This document shows, in pieces, positions 19,406 through 27,774 of a DNA stretch of 64,000 nucleotides. Each line of letters begins with the position of its first letter. Positions within the stretch are counted from its first letter, which is position 1. A model generated the notes under the pieces. The model was given only the letters and a program-made list of their open reading frames with translations, searched no databases and had not been told where the DNA came from. The stretch is from an uncultured beta proteobacterium (GTDB lineage: Bacteria; Pseudomonadota; Gammaproteobacteria; Burkholderiales; Burkholderiaceae_C): positions 62,001 to 126,000 of the forward strand of contig CAISLN010000119.1 of assembly GCA_903886275.1 (NCBI GenBank), read 5' to 3'. A program made the translations under genes and the position numbers.

Positions 19406-19720
19406 ATGACCGCTACCACGTCGCTCAAACTCCCAGAAGCTTTGAAAGCCAGCATTGCCCAAGTGGCCGCGTTGGAGGGTAAGACCTCGCATGCGCTGAT
19501 GGTGGAGACATTGCAGTCGGCGATGGAAGACGCTTTGGCTCGCCAGCAGTTTTATGCCGATGGTGAGGCCTCCTTTGAAGACACGCTGAAGACCAACGCC
19601 GTGTTTGGCGCTGCTGATGTCAAAGCCTATGTGATGGCCCGAGTTGCAGGACGCAAGCCCATTAGACCGAAGGCGCAGCCCCTGGATGCCGCCAAGCCCA
19701 TGAACCGCGTGCATGGCTGA
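19406..19720 (+). CDS. Ribbon-helix-helix antitoxin (ParD/CopG-like)
   Basis: 104 aa from the ATG at 19406, which has GGAG upstream; an upstream TTG at 19394 is less likely. The start MTATTSLKLPEALKASIAQV followed by ALEGKTSHALMVETLQSAM is a ribbon-helix-helix DNA-binding domain, with a longer C-terminal arm than classical ParD that probably wraps the toxin. The 3' end overlaps the toxin gene by 8 nt. A palindrome over the likely promoter (19373-19390) suggests autoregulation. Confidence 0.82.
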   Translation: MTATTSLKLPEALKASIAQVAALEGKTSHALMVETLQSAMEDALARQQFYADGEASFEDTLKTNAVFGAADVKAYVMARVAGRKPIRPKAQPLDAAKPMNRVHG

Positions 19721-20009
19721 GCTGGTTTACAGCGTGCAAGCCTTGCTGGATCTTGAAAGGCTCAGCGACTTCCTGGAAGAGACCGACCCCAAAGCAGCCG
19801 AGCAAACGGCCGAGCTTATTTTTGAGGCGCTTCAAATTCTTACCCGACATCCAGAAATGGGGCGCAAAGTACCTGGGGGTCAGCGCGAACTGGTGATTTC
19901 TCGGGGCCGCACCGGCTATCTTGCGTCGTACCGATTTTTGCCGCAAGTAGACCGTGTACTGGTATTGGCCCTGCGCCACCAGCGGGAGTCTGGATACAAG
20001 GGCGCGTAG
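19713..20009 (+). CDS. RelE/ParE-superfamily toxin
   Basis: 98 aa. The start MAELVYSVQALLDLERLSDF and the segment RHPEMGRKVPGGQRELVISR, then GYLASYRFLP, follow the ParE/RelE pattern of N-terminal helices and a C-terminal beta sheet. Depending on subclass it would inhibit gyrase or cleave mRNA; this cannot be decided. It overlaps the antitoxin gene by 8 nt. It sits between the broken hsdS and hsdR of the second restriction locus. Confidence 0.85.
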   Translation: MAELVYSVQALLDLERLSDFLEETDPKAAEQTAELIFEALQILTRHPEMGRKVPGGQRELVISRGRTGYLASYRFLPQVDRVLVLALRHQRESGYKGA

Positions 20010-20057
20010 CAAAAAGTCACTTTCATCCGCCAGAATAAAAAGCAAATAGGGAGGGCG

Positions 20058-23000
20058 ATGAGCCTGCATCAAGAAATCAGCTTCGAGCTGGAGATTTGCC
20101 ACCACCTGTCACAAAACGGCTGGCTTTATTCGGAGCCTGGCACCGATGGCGATGCAGCAGGCTATGACCGCGCCCGCGCCCTGTTCCCCGCCGACCTGCT
20201 GGCCTGGGTACAGGCCACCCAGCCGAAGGCTTGGGACACGCTGGTCAAGAACCATGGCGCCAAGGCCGCTGACACGCTGATGGCCCGTCTGCGCGACCAG
20301 TTGGACCAGCGTGGCACCCTGGTGTTGAGCTGTTGGGCCTTAAAAGCCCGCTGATGCTGGCGCAGTTCAAGCCCGCACTGGCATCAACCCCGACATCCTG
20401 CTGCGCTACGCTGCCAACTGCCTGCGCGTGGTGCGCCAGGTGCGCTACTCGCTGCATTGCGAAAACAGCATCGACCTGGTGCTGTTCCTGAACGGCCTGC
20501 CGGTGGCAACTGGCGAACTCAAGACCGACTTCACCCAGAGCATTGGCGATGCCGTTGACCAATACCGCTTTGACCGCAACCCGCGCCCCAAGGGTCAGGC
20601 GCCTGAGCCGCTGCTGTCGTTTCCGTCGGGTGCGCTGATCCACTTCGCGGTCAGCAACTCCGAGGTGGCGATGGTCACCAAGCTGGCAGGGCCAGCTACC
20701 GTGTTCCTGCCTTTCAATCTGGGCGATGACGGTGCTGCCGGTAATCCGGTGAATGCTGCCGGTGGACACCGCACGGCCTACCTGTGGGAGCAGGTGTGGG
20801 CGCGTGAGAGCTGGCTGGAGATATTGGGGCGCTACCTGATCGCCCAACGCGACAAGAAGAAGCAGATCGAGAAGATCATCTTCCCGCGTTACCACCAGCT
20901 TGACGCCACCCGCAAGCTCCAGGCAGCAGTCTTGACAGACGGCCCTGGTGGCAAGTACCTGATCCAGCACAGCGCCGGTTCCGGCAAGACCAACTCCATC
21001 GCCTGGACCGCGCACTTTCTGGCCGAGCTGCACGACGCAGAAAATCGCAAGGTGTTCGATACCGTGCTGGTGGTGTCGGATCGCAACGTGATCGACGCCC
21101 AGTTGCAGGAGGCCCTGTTCGACTTCCAGCGCACCACCGGCGTGGTTGCCACCATCAAGAACACCGACGGATCAAAAAGCGCCGCGCTGGCCGAGGCCCT
21201 GTCTGGTGACAAGAAGATCGTGGTCTGCACCATCCAGACCTTCCCCTTCGCGCTGGAGGCCGTGCGCAAGCTGGCTGCCACCCAGGGCAAGCGCTTCGCA
21301 GTCATCGCTGACGAGGCGCACAGCTCCCAAACCGGCGAGGCCGCCAGCAAGCTCAAGGCCGTGCTGAGCCCCGACGAGCTGAAAGACCTGAACGACGGCG
21401 GCGAGGTCAGCACAGAGGACATTCTGGCCGCCCAGATGGCAAGCCGTGCCGAAGACGGTGGCATCACCTTTGTGGCCTTCACTGCCACGCCCAAGAACAA
21501 GACGCTGGAGCTGTTTGGCACGCGCCCCGACCCCAGCCGCAAGCCTGCGCCCGACAACGTGCCCAAGCCCTTTCACGTCTACTCCATGCGCCAGGCCATC
21601 GAAGAAGGCTTCATTCTGGACGTGCTACAGAACTACACACCCTACAGCCTGGCCTTCAAGCTGGCCCATAACGGCCAAGAGGTGAACGAGCGCGAGGTAG
21701 AGCGCAACGCCGCCATGAAGGGCATCATGGGTTGGGTGCGGCTGCACCCGTACAACATCGCCCAAAAGGTGCAGGTGGTGGTGGAGCACTTCCGCGAGTT
21801 CGTGGCACCTCTGCTGAACGGCAAAGCCAAGGCGATGGTGGTGGTGGGCAGCCGCCTGGAAGCGGTGCGTTGGCAACTGGCAATCGACAAATACATCAAG
21901 GCCAACAATTACGGCTTCGGCACGCTGGTGGCCTTCTCCGGCGAGGTGAATGACAAGGACTCTGGCGCCGAGCCATTCACCGAGGTCAGCAAGGCGCTAA
22001 ACCCTGGCCTCAAGGGCCGCGACATCCGCGAAGCCTTCAAGGGCGAGGAATACCGAATCCTGCTGGTGGCCAACAAGTTCCAGACCGGGTTCGATCAGCC
22101 GCTGCTGTGCGGCATGTACGTGGACAAGCGCCTGGCAGGCATTCAGGCGGTGCAGACGCTCAGCCGCCTGAACCGTGCCTACCCTGGCAAGGACACCACC
22201 TACGTGCTGGACTTCGTGAACGACACCGCCGAGGTACTGGCCGCCTTCAAGACCTACCACACCACCGCCGAGCTGTCGGCCACCACCGACCCGAACCTGG
22301 TCTTCAACCTGCGCGCCAAGTTGGACGGCGCCGGGCACTATGACACCGTCGAAGTAGACCGCGTGGTCAAGGTCGAGCTGAACCCCAAGGCCAAGCAAAG
22401 TGAACTGGTCGCCGCACTGGAGCCGGTGCAAGACCGCATCATGCGGCGCTACAAGGCAGCGGTGGCGGCGCTCAAAACCGCCAAGGAGAAGAAGGACGAC
22501 ACCGCCGTCAAGGCCGCACAGGACGAGCTGGACGCACTGGTTTTGTTCAAGGGCGATATGGGCGCCTACCTGCGGCTCTACACCTTCCTGTCGCAAATCT
22601 TTGACTACGGCAATACCGGGATTGAGAAGCGGTCGATTTTCTACAAGCGCCTGCTGCCCCTGCTGGAGTTTGGCCGCGAACGCGAGGGCATTGACCTGTC
22701 CAAGGTGGTGCTGACCCACCACCACCTCAAGGACCAGGGCAGCCGCAGCCTGCCATTGTCAGACGGCGAGACACCCAAGCTGGCCCCCATCACCGGAGCG
22801 GGCAGCGGTGGCGTGCAGGAGCAGCAAAAGGCCTACATGGCCGAGCTGATAGCAAAGCTCAACGACCTGTTCGGCTCCGAGACCAGCGAGCAGGACCAAC
22901 TGCGCTACGTCAACGGCACCATCCTGGGCAAGGTAGCCGAGTCGGCCAAGCTCCAACAGCAAGCCGCCAACAACACCAAGGAGCAGTTTGCCAACTCACC

Positions 23001-23175
23001 GGACCTGAAGACCGAGTTGCAAAACGCCATCATTGCCTCGTATGACGCGCACACGGCCATGAGCACGCAGGCGCTGAACTCGCCCATCGTCATGCATGGG
23101 CTGTTGGATATCTTGCTCAACCATGCGGGGTTGTACGAGACGCTGCGGGGGCAAAGTGCAGTGCATCGACAGTAG
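20058..23175 (+). pseudogene. hsdR: Second type I restriction enzyme R subunit, frameshifted near its N-terminus
   Basis: A good start (GGGAGGGCG, ATG 20058) gives MSLHQEISFELEICHHLSQN and runs to a stop at 20354. A short middle segment in a second frame (VELLGLKSPLMLAQFKPAL) and a third frame from about 20390 (INPDILLRYAANCLRVVRQV) then complete the protein to 23175. At least two lesions are implied: a small deletion near 20324 and a one-base loss near 20383. The long 3' part holds ELKTDFTQS, Walker A SAGSGKT, DEAH (VIADEAHSSQTG) and helicase motifs, and differs clearly from hsdR at 13910. The nuclease N-domain is disconnected, so activity is unlikely. Confidence 0.88.
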
Positions 23176-23200
23176 ATACAAAGGCTACAGCCCTTACCGT

Positions 23201-23218
23201 TTTTGAAAATTTTCAAAA
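23201..23218. repeat. AT-rich 18-bp perfect palindrome
   Basis: TTTTGAAAATTTTCAAAA sits 26 bp after the second hsdR stop, followed by another AT-rich stretch (TTTAAATTTT). It stands out in GC-rich DNA. It may be part of a terminator or a protein-binding site. No gene lies between 23176 and 23336. Confidence 0.55.
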
Positions 23219-23336
23219 TTTAAATTTTGGGCCAGTGGGGCTACACAGGATACGAGCGAACCCGGTCCACGGGTGCCGGGTGGGGTGGGAGGGTCACCGC
23301 AGCGTAATTTGCCCGGCAAGCTCCAGGGCCAGAAAA

Positions 23337-23750
23337 CTAATCGTCGGCTTCGACCACAGCTACCGGGTGATCGTGCTCGTAGCGCGCCGCAACGCCGACG
23401 TCTCTCAAAAAATCGGCGAAGTTCGTCCTGGTGTTCAGGTCAACCGATATCGGACTTTTGCCCCAAGCCCTGTCGAGCAAATTTGAGGCAGCTTGGACAC
23501 GCGAAGCGGGCGGCGCTGTAGGGTCGTCCATGATCTCGGCCAGTAGGCCAATGGCCTTTTCGGTGTGGGTGCGGGCAAGTGCTGTGACCGAGGGGCCTAC
23601 CCCTGCTGGCCTGCCAGCGCCGGTTAAGCAGGAGCCGGGCAACAGGCGACCTTGCTCGTCGCGCTCGGCCAACTTGAGTTCTCGGCGGCGGGCGATGTTG
23701 GCTGGGCTGCGTGGGTCGTCGTCGGTGGGCATGGGAATGTTCATGGGCAT
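23337..23750 (-). CDS. Hypothetical protein with a GRPAG motif (DUF5681/terminase-small-subunit-like)
   Basis: 137 aa from the ATG at 23750 (a second ATG at 23744 is possible). The N-terminal half is charged (ARRRELKLAERDEQGRLLPG), followed by TGAGRPAG and a helical region (RTHTEKAIGLLAEIMDD, then RVQAASNLLDRAWGKSP). The GRPAG element and helical DNA-binding look recall DUF5681 proteins and some phage small terminase subunits; the gene at 29338 has a similar NPKGRPAG. It lies just outside the left att copy, so it may be a leftover of an earlier element. Function unproven. Confidence 0.6.
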   Translation of the reverse strand: MPMNIPMPTDDDPRSPANIARRRELKLAERDEQGRLLPGSCLTGAGRPAGVGPSVTALARTHTEKAIGLLAEIMDDPTAPPASRVQAASNLLDRAWGKSPISVDLNTRTNFADFLRDVGVAARYEHDHPVAVVEADD

Positions 23751-23855
23751 GAGACTACGCCCAACGCCAGCATTTGGAAACAACCGTGAACCGTCGCTTG
23801 ACAGTCTAGGGATTCAAGAAACCGTCTTACATCCGCCGTTACATCAGGTCCAAAC

Positions 23856-23885
23856 AAAAAAGCCCCGACCTTGTGAGTCGGGGCT
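23856..23885 (-). terminator. Rho-independent terminator beside the left att copy
   Basis: Reading the minus strand, AGCCCCGAC / GTCGGGGCT forms a 9-bp perfect stem with a 7-base loop, followed by a T-run. It is the counterpart of the terminator downstream of tRNA-Thr at 31631-31660, with different but still paired stem bases. Confidence 0.8.
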
Positions 23886-23901
23886 AAGTTGTTGATTCAT
23901 A

Positions 23902-23946
23902 TGGTGCCACTTGTCGGAATCGAACTGACGACCTTCTCCTTACGAA
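23902..23946 (-). repeat. Left attachment site: 45-bp copy of the tRNA-Thr 3' half
   Basis: Forty-five bases are identical to 31677-31721, covering the CCA end, acceptor 3' strand, T-arm, variable loop and anticodon-stem 3' side up to the anticodon loop. Beyond 23946 similarity ends. This is the typical footprint of a tyrosine integrase using the anticodon loop as crossover region. Confidence 0.95.
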
Positions 23947-24076
23947 TGACGGAATAAATCAATTTGCCTTTGTTGATTGGAGTAGTAAAATCTATACAAA
24001 TCAACAGCTTACAGGTTAACCACTGGACAAGTGAACAGTTAAAGCATTGATTGGATTTGGGCTTTATTCGCTGAAT

Positions 24077-24096
24077 TTGCCTACAAGTTGCCTACA
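24077..24096 (+). repeat. Paired TTGCCTACA repeats inside the left end (possible integrase arm sites)
   Basis: TTGCCTACA occurs at 24077-24085 and 24088-24096, spaced 11 bp start to start, between the left att repeat and the integrase start. The same pair with the same spacing occurs inside the right end (31590-31609). Confidence 0.75.
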
Positions 24097-24111
24097 GATT
24101 TTGGGGAAGAC

Positions 24112-25473
24112 ATGAAACAGCAAGAAAACCGTGTGAACCTGACCGCTGGCCGGGTGGATGCGTTCACCTGCCCGACAGGCAAGGCACAAGCGTTTCTATG
24201 GGACACCGACACCCCATCCCTGGCGCTGCGCGTGACCCCAACAGGCCGCAAGACCTATGTGTTTGAAGCCCGGTTGAATGGTGCGACCATCCGCATGACT
24301 ATTGGCACTCTGACCGACTGGCCGATAAAGGAGGCCCGCACCAGAGCCCAGGGGTTGAAGATGATGGTTGACGCTGGCACAGACCCACGTGAGGTAGAGC
24401 GCGACCGTCAAGCCGCCGTCACTGAAAAGAAGGCCGTAGCACTTGCCAAGGTGGCAGCTGACAAGGTGCAAGCCCTGACCGTGGGCGACTTGTGGCCGCA
24501 GTACTTGGATGAAGGCAAGCCCAAGCGCCGCCCAGCGTGGAAACCGCGCTACCGTGCCGACATACTTTTGATGTCGTCACCAGGTGGCGTTAAGAAGGTG
24601 CGCGGGCAGGGCTTCACGCGAGTGGGGCCGCTATACCCGCTGATGGCGATGCCGCTGACCCAGATAAACGAGGACACGCTGAAGGCCTGGCACGATAAGG
24701 AAGCAAGGCAGGGCGCCGACTATGCCGCCCGCGCCCTGATGATTTTTCGCGGCTTCCTGCGCTGGGCTGCCAGCAAGCCGGAATATCGGGGCCTTGTGAA
24801 CCGGGCCGCCGGCAGTGCGCCCGCCATTCTCGACACACTACCCAGCACCAAGGCCAACAAGCGCAAAGACTGCCTGGAGGCCGCGCAGTTGCCCGGCTGG
24901 TTTGCTGGTGCCGACACGCTGGGTAACAGGACGATTGCGACCTACCTGAAGGCGCTGGTGCTGACTGGCGCACGCCGCGAGGAGATGGCCGGGCTGCGCT
25001 GGGAAGATGTGGATTTCAGGTGGAGCCGCATAACCCTGGCTGACAAGGTGAACGACACGCGGGTTATTCCGCTGTCGCCCTACCTGGCGCAAATGCTTGT
25101 GACCCTGCCGCGAGTGACAACCGAAGACGGCAAAGCAAACCCGTTTGTGTTCGCCGCCAAGTCTGCCAGCGGGCATATTGAGGAGCCCCGTTCTAATTTC
25201 AGCAAGGTGAATAAACACGCTGGCGTCGTCAAGCTGACCATTCACGGCCTGCGCCGTTCTTTTTCCCTGCTGGGAGAGGCGGCCGGCGCCCCTGCTGGCG
25301 CGATTGCCCAAGTGATGGGGCATTCTCCCGATTCAATCGCTGAAGGCTACCGGCCTCGTTCCATCGACGCCCTGAGGCCATACCTTGCGCAGATTGAGGC
25401 GCACATTCTGCAACAGGCCGGGATTGTGTTTGATGCGACGGCCGCGCCCGATGCATTGCGGGTGGTGGCTTGA
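24112..25473 (+). CDS. int: Tyrosine-type site-specific integrase (P4-like)
   Basis: 453 aa from the ATG at 24112, with GGGGAAG upstream; an earlier in-frame TTG lies inside the repeat block and is rejected. The N-terminal DUF4102-type arm-binding domain (LALRVTPTGRKTYVFEARLN) is followed by a core-binding region, then the catalytic domain: Arg in TGARREEMAGLRWED (about 286), HGLRRSF (about 378), GHSPDS, and the nucleophile Tyr in EGYRPRS (about 413). All catalytic residues appear present. It lies next to its att site, as expected for tRNA-targeting elements, and is followed at once by BrnTA. A truncated copy of its C-terminus lies at 17610. Confidence 0.95.
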   Translation: MKQQENRVNLTAGRVDAFTCPTGKAQAFLWDTDTPSLALRVTPTGRKTYVFEARLNGATIRMTIGTLTDWPIKEARTRAQGLKMMVDAGTDPREVERDRQAAVTEKKAVALAKVAADKVQALTVGDLWPQYLDEGKPKRRPAWKPRYRADILLMSSPGGVKKVRGQGFTRVGPLYPLMAMPLTQINEDTLKAWHDKEARQGADYAARALMIFRGFLRWAASKPEYRGLVNRAAGSAPAILDTLPSTKANKRKDCLEAAQLPGWFAGADTLGNRTIATYLKALVLTGARREEMAGLRWEDVDFRWSRITLADKVNDTRVIPLSPYLAQMLVTLPRVTTEDGKANPFVFAAKSASGHIEEPRSNFSKVNKHAGVVKLTIHGLRRSFSLLGEAAGAPAGAIAQVMGHSPDSIAEGYRPRSIDALRPYLAQIEAHILQQAGIVFDATAAPDALRVVA

Positions 25474-25498
25474 AATAGTTAATTGATGCCTATACAAT
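25470..25498 (+). promoter_or_regulatory. Sigma-70-type promoter of brnTA overlapping the int stop
   Basis: TTGAAA (whose TGA is the int stop codon) and TACAAT are separated by 17 bp. Transcription would start only a few bases before the brnT ATG at 25509, giving an almost leaderless message. Confidence 0.6.
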
Positions 25499-25508
25499 AA
25501 ATACAGCA

Positions 25509-25787
25509 ATGAAACTCACGTACGACCCCAACAAGGACGCCGCCAACATCATCAAACATGGGTTATCCCTGGCTGATGCGTTGTTGGTGTTTGATGCCGC
25601 TGACAAGCTGACACTGAAAAGCCCAACGGGTGACGAAGCCCGGTTGATGGATGTTGCAATGGTGGCGGTTGCTGGCGTGGTGCTGGTGCTGGTTTACGTG
25701 ATGCGAGAACCGGACGAACTGCGGGCTATCTCGTTGCGCCGCGCATCAAAACAGGAAAGGACTCTATATGCCAAGAATCACCACTAA
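25509..25787 (+). CDS. brnT: BrnT-family toxin
   Basis: 92 aa, normal size. The start MKLTYDPNKDAANIIKHGLS is the BrnT signature (FE/YD-x-x-K-x-x-x-N-x-x-KHG-x-S-F/L), and the C-terminal half MREPDELRAISLRRASKQER is the conserved basic RIISARRA-like segment. BrnT is a RelE-fold ribonuclease. No strong ribosome binding site is seen, which fits a near-leaderless start. It overlaps brnA by 20 nt. Confidence 0.93.
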   Translation: MKLTYDPNKDAANIIKHGLSLADALLVFDAADKLTLKSPTGDEARLMDVAMVAVAGVVLVLVYVMREPDELRAISLRRASKQERTLYAKNHH

Positions 25788-26088
25788 GCCCACTGGCACC
25801 GACTGGGAGAGGGTCAAGCGCGATGCTGCTGAGGATATGCCCGTTGATGACCAGTCCGGGCCGTATGACCCCAGCGACACCGCCGCCGTGTCCGCCTACT
25901 GGCAACAGGCAACCATCACCCGAGGACGTGGCCGGCCGCCTGTGACAGTCAAGCGCCCGACCCTGAACATGCGTGTGGATGCCGACGTGCTGGAGGCATT
26001 TAAAGCCACAGGGCCGGGCTGGCAAACTCGCATCAATGCTGCGCTGCGTGATGCCGTGTCGCATGGTGTGACGAAGGCTGGCGCTTGA
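25768..26088 (+). CDS. brnA: BrnA-family antitoxin
   Basis: 106 aa. The N-terminal part contacts the toxin. The C-terminal region KRPTLNMRVDADVLEAFKAT followed by GWQTRINAALRDAV is the ribbon-helix-helix domain of BrnA, by which the complex represses its own promoter. It starts inside brnT (20-nt overlap) with AGGA before the ATG. Its TGA overlaps the beginning of a DUF1016 fragment by 2 nt, so that fragment may have been joined here by recombination. Confidence 0.93.
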   Translation: MPRITTKPTGTDWERVKRDAAEDMPVDDQSGPYDPSDTAAVSAYWQQATITRGRGRPPVTVKRPTLNMRVDADVLEAFKATGPGWQTRINAALRDAVSHGVTKAGA

Positions 26089-26290
26089 CCTGAAAGATGC
26101 CTTTACCGACATGCGCGGCTGGTCGTCCAGCAACCTGAAATACATGCGATTTTTTGCCCAACATTGCCCGGATGGTCTATTTGGTCAGCAGGCTGCTGAC
26201 CAAATGCCATGGTTCCATATCGTGACACTGCTAACCCAACTGGACAACGCCGCAGACCGGGAGGTAGCGCCTGAGCCGGTGGCGGCATAA
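26087..26290 (+). pseudogene. DUF1016 (YhcG-like nuclease) internal fragment
   Basis: An open stretch without its own start reads DLKDAFTDMRGWSSSNLKYM, then FFAQHCPDGLFGQQAADQMP and WFHIVTLLTQLDNAADRE before a TAA. This is the segment of DUF1016 proteins between N-terminal and nuclease domains. Both ends of the gene are missing. It is complementary in content to the N-terminal fragment at 12457. Confidence 0.75.
26173..26203. repeat. Second copy of the 31-bp sequence with 23-bp palindrome
   Basis: Identical to 12665-12695. Here the palindrome (26181-26203) is in coding frame, encoding FGQQAADQ of the DUF1016 fragment. Confidence 0.9.
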
Positions 26291-26394
26291 ACCGTTTTGC
26301 CCCAGCTAGGCCCGCATCGAAACCGGGCCGAAAAGTCGGACACCTTCACCGGCCGGCTGGGGCGCCCAATGAAGTGAACACCTGAAGGGGTGCT

Positions 26395-27288
26395 ATGACG
26401 ACCGGAGATTTTGGCGATGGCGAAGACCGTCCCATAAACAAGAGCTACTGGCCTATGCGAATTCCAGCAAAACACCTATTCCGTGTTAGTTTGATAGAGC
26501 TGCGCAGATTTCTATCGGATGCGCGTAACCAGGAGTGTCAAGAGACGGAGTATGGGATGCCTATCAGCGCACGCGACGCTGTATTTAAGCGTTATGGCTG
26601 CTCTCTTGAAGAGGCAGAAATGGCGCTGGCTTGCATTGATTTGGCGGAATTGCAGGCATGGGACGAGACTGCATTGATGGACGCCGTAGTAGTCGGGTAT
26701 GGTGGCGATGATGAACGTGTGGCGCAGGATTATGGGAGCCGTGAGTCTCTGGCCCGCCGCATCTCCCTGGCCGTGAAGTTCGAGAAGGCGCCGGAATTGA
26801 TGAGCCCCGCAGATGGCGTGTTTCTACTATGCCGCGCCAATATCCCGTTTTTCCCCCCACTGCTAGTAGCTGTGGCATCGCGTCAATTGCTTTCAGCTGC
26901 AACGCGGCACAACTATTCTTTGCTGATGCGCCTTTTGGAGCCTGGGCAAACTTCGGCAATTGCCGACACCGCGCCAGCACAGAGCCCCGCAACGCCTGGG
27001 CCTGTGACTGTCGGTAACCTACCTGATGCCGTAGAGCGTACTCAAGTGAAGCGCCGGACATGGCGGGATGTTGCATGGCTCTATGTTGTAGAGACATTCA
27101 AAGCAGGCCAATATTCAACAGCCAAAGACTTTTACCGGGCACTTGAAAACAGGGCTGGCACGAATGGCTCCCCTTTTGACAAAGGAACAGGTGTAAATAG
27201 TCACAGTCTCTACGTTCGTGAAATGAGTGAAACAGTGACGTTAAAAACGATTCAAAACGCATGGGCCGAAATCAAGGCAAACTGGTAA
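26395..27288 (+). CDS. Hypothetical element protein, 297 aa
   Basis: ATG preceded by GGGGTG. No domain is recognised. Residues about 20-130 are mixed helical (RVSLIELRRFLSDARNQE; ARDAVFKRYGCSLEEAEMAL). A Pro/Ala/Thr-rich linker covers about 185-215, and the C-terminal part is basic and aromatic (RRTWRDVAWLYVVETFKAGQ), with a final helix. Slightly AT-richer than backbone genes. It lies between BrnTA and the symmetric TTCCC array upstream of the AlpA-like gene. The two-part layout with a linker could mean a sensor or DNA-binding protein, but no function is assigned. Confidence 0.75.
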   Translation: MTTGDFGDGEDRPINKSYWPMRIPAKHLFRVSLIELRRFLSDARNQECQETEYGMPISARDAVFKRYGCSLEEAEMALACIDLAELQAWDETALMDAVVVGYGGDDERVAQDYGSRESLARRISLAVKFEKAPELMSPADGVFLLCRANIPFFPPLLVAVASRQLLSAATRHNYSLLMRLLEPGQTSAIADTAPAQSPATPGPVTVGNLPDAVERTQVKRRTWRDVAWLYVVETFKAGQYSTAKDFYRALENRAGTNGSPFDKGTGVNSHSLYVREMSETVTLKTIQNAWAEIKANW

Positions 27289-27311
27289 ATGCGTTAAATT
27301 TCAACCCTTGA

Positions 27312-27360
27312 TTCCCGCAGTTCCCGCAGTTCCCGCCGGGAATCTGGGGAATGTAGGGAA
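27312..27360. promoter_or_regulatory. Symmetric six-site TTCCC/GGGAA array, 9-bp period
   Basis: TTCCC begins at 27312, 27321 and 27330, and its complement GGGAA at 27338, 27347 and 27356. Both triplets have a 9-bp period, and the whole 49-bp block is symmetric about position 27336. It lies in the gap between the 297-aa gene and the AlpA-like gene (ATG 27410), the natural place for an operator or an origin. Confidence 0.8.
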
Positions 27361-27409
27361 TAAATAGTTCGAGACCTCAACAGCGCAAAACGCGCAGAAA
27401 GGCTCTCGA

Positions 27410-27670
27410 ATGCAAACCGCATCAATCAGCATCCAAGCGATGCGCGAGGCAACCGCCCCGCAACAGTTCCCCGCACCGTTCCCGCCGCTGGCGCTGGTGA
27501 ATAAACCCAACCTCACGACAGCCGAAACCGCCTACTACCTGAACCGCCGCCCGCAGACCTTGAGGGGCTGGGCTTGTCTGGAGAATGGCCCGCTTCGCCC
27601 CTGCCGTATCGGTGGCTTGCTGGCCTGGAATACTGCGACCGTTAAGGCACTGGCCGGAGTTGCAGCGTAA
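27410..27670 (+). CDS. AlpA-like helix-turn-helix regulator/excisionase
   Basis: 86 aa. AAAGG lies before the ATG. The C-terminal half LTTAETAYYLNRRPQTLRGW followed by GPLRPCRIGGLLAWNTATVK has the MerR/AlpA layout (helix-turn-helix, then R-x-x-x-x-L-x-W/F-x-x-x-x-V) found in P4 AlpA and excisionase-type proteins, which activate integrase or drive excision. The N-terminal 30 residues are Pro/Ala-rich and probably flexible. Its stop overlaps the next small gene (TAATG). The array at 27312-27360 is a candidate binding site. Confidence 0.78.
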   Translation: MQTASISIQAMREATAPQQFPAPFPPLALVNKPNLTTAETAYYLNRRPQTLRGWACLENGPLRPCRIGGLLAWNTATVKALAGVAA

Positions 27671-27774
27671 TGGCCGCCCGCTTTATGCCGCTGGCCGTGG
27701 CAATTGTCCAATTGATGCCATACGCCTATTGCTTCGCGCTGGGCATGGTGGCGCAAAAAACAATTGGGGCATAA
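27670..27774 (+). CDS. Membrane microprotein, 34 aa
   Basis: ATG overlaps the AlpA-like stop (TAATG) and the TAA is followed at once by the next ATG, so it is embedded in a tight operon. The product MAARFMPLAVAIVQLMPYAY continues CFALGMVAQKTIGA, one hydrophobic segment of about 22 residues flanked by R4 and K30. No homologue is recognised. Such a peptide could be a holin- or toxin-like membrane microprotein, or only a coupling ORF. Confidence 0.5.
   Translation: MAARFMPLAVAIVQLMPYAYCFALGMVAQKTIGA

Noticed and set aside
23971-24006. Inverted repeat TGTTGATT ... AATCAACA upstream of the integrase.
   Set aside because: Short 8-bp arms in AT-rich DNA; could be an operator but is too weak to list as a feature.
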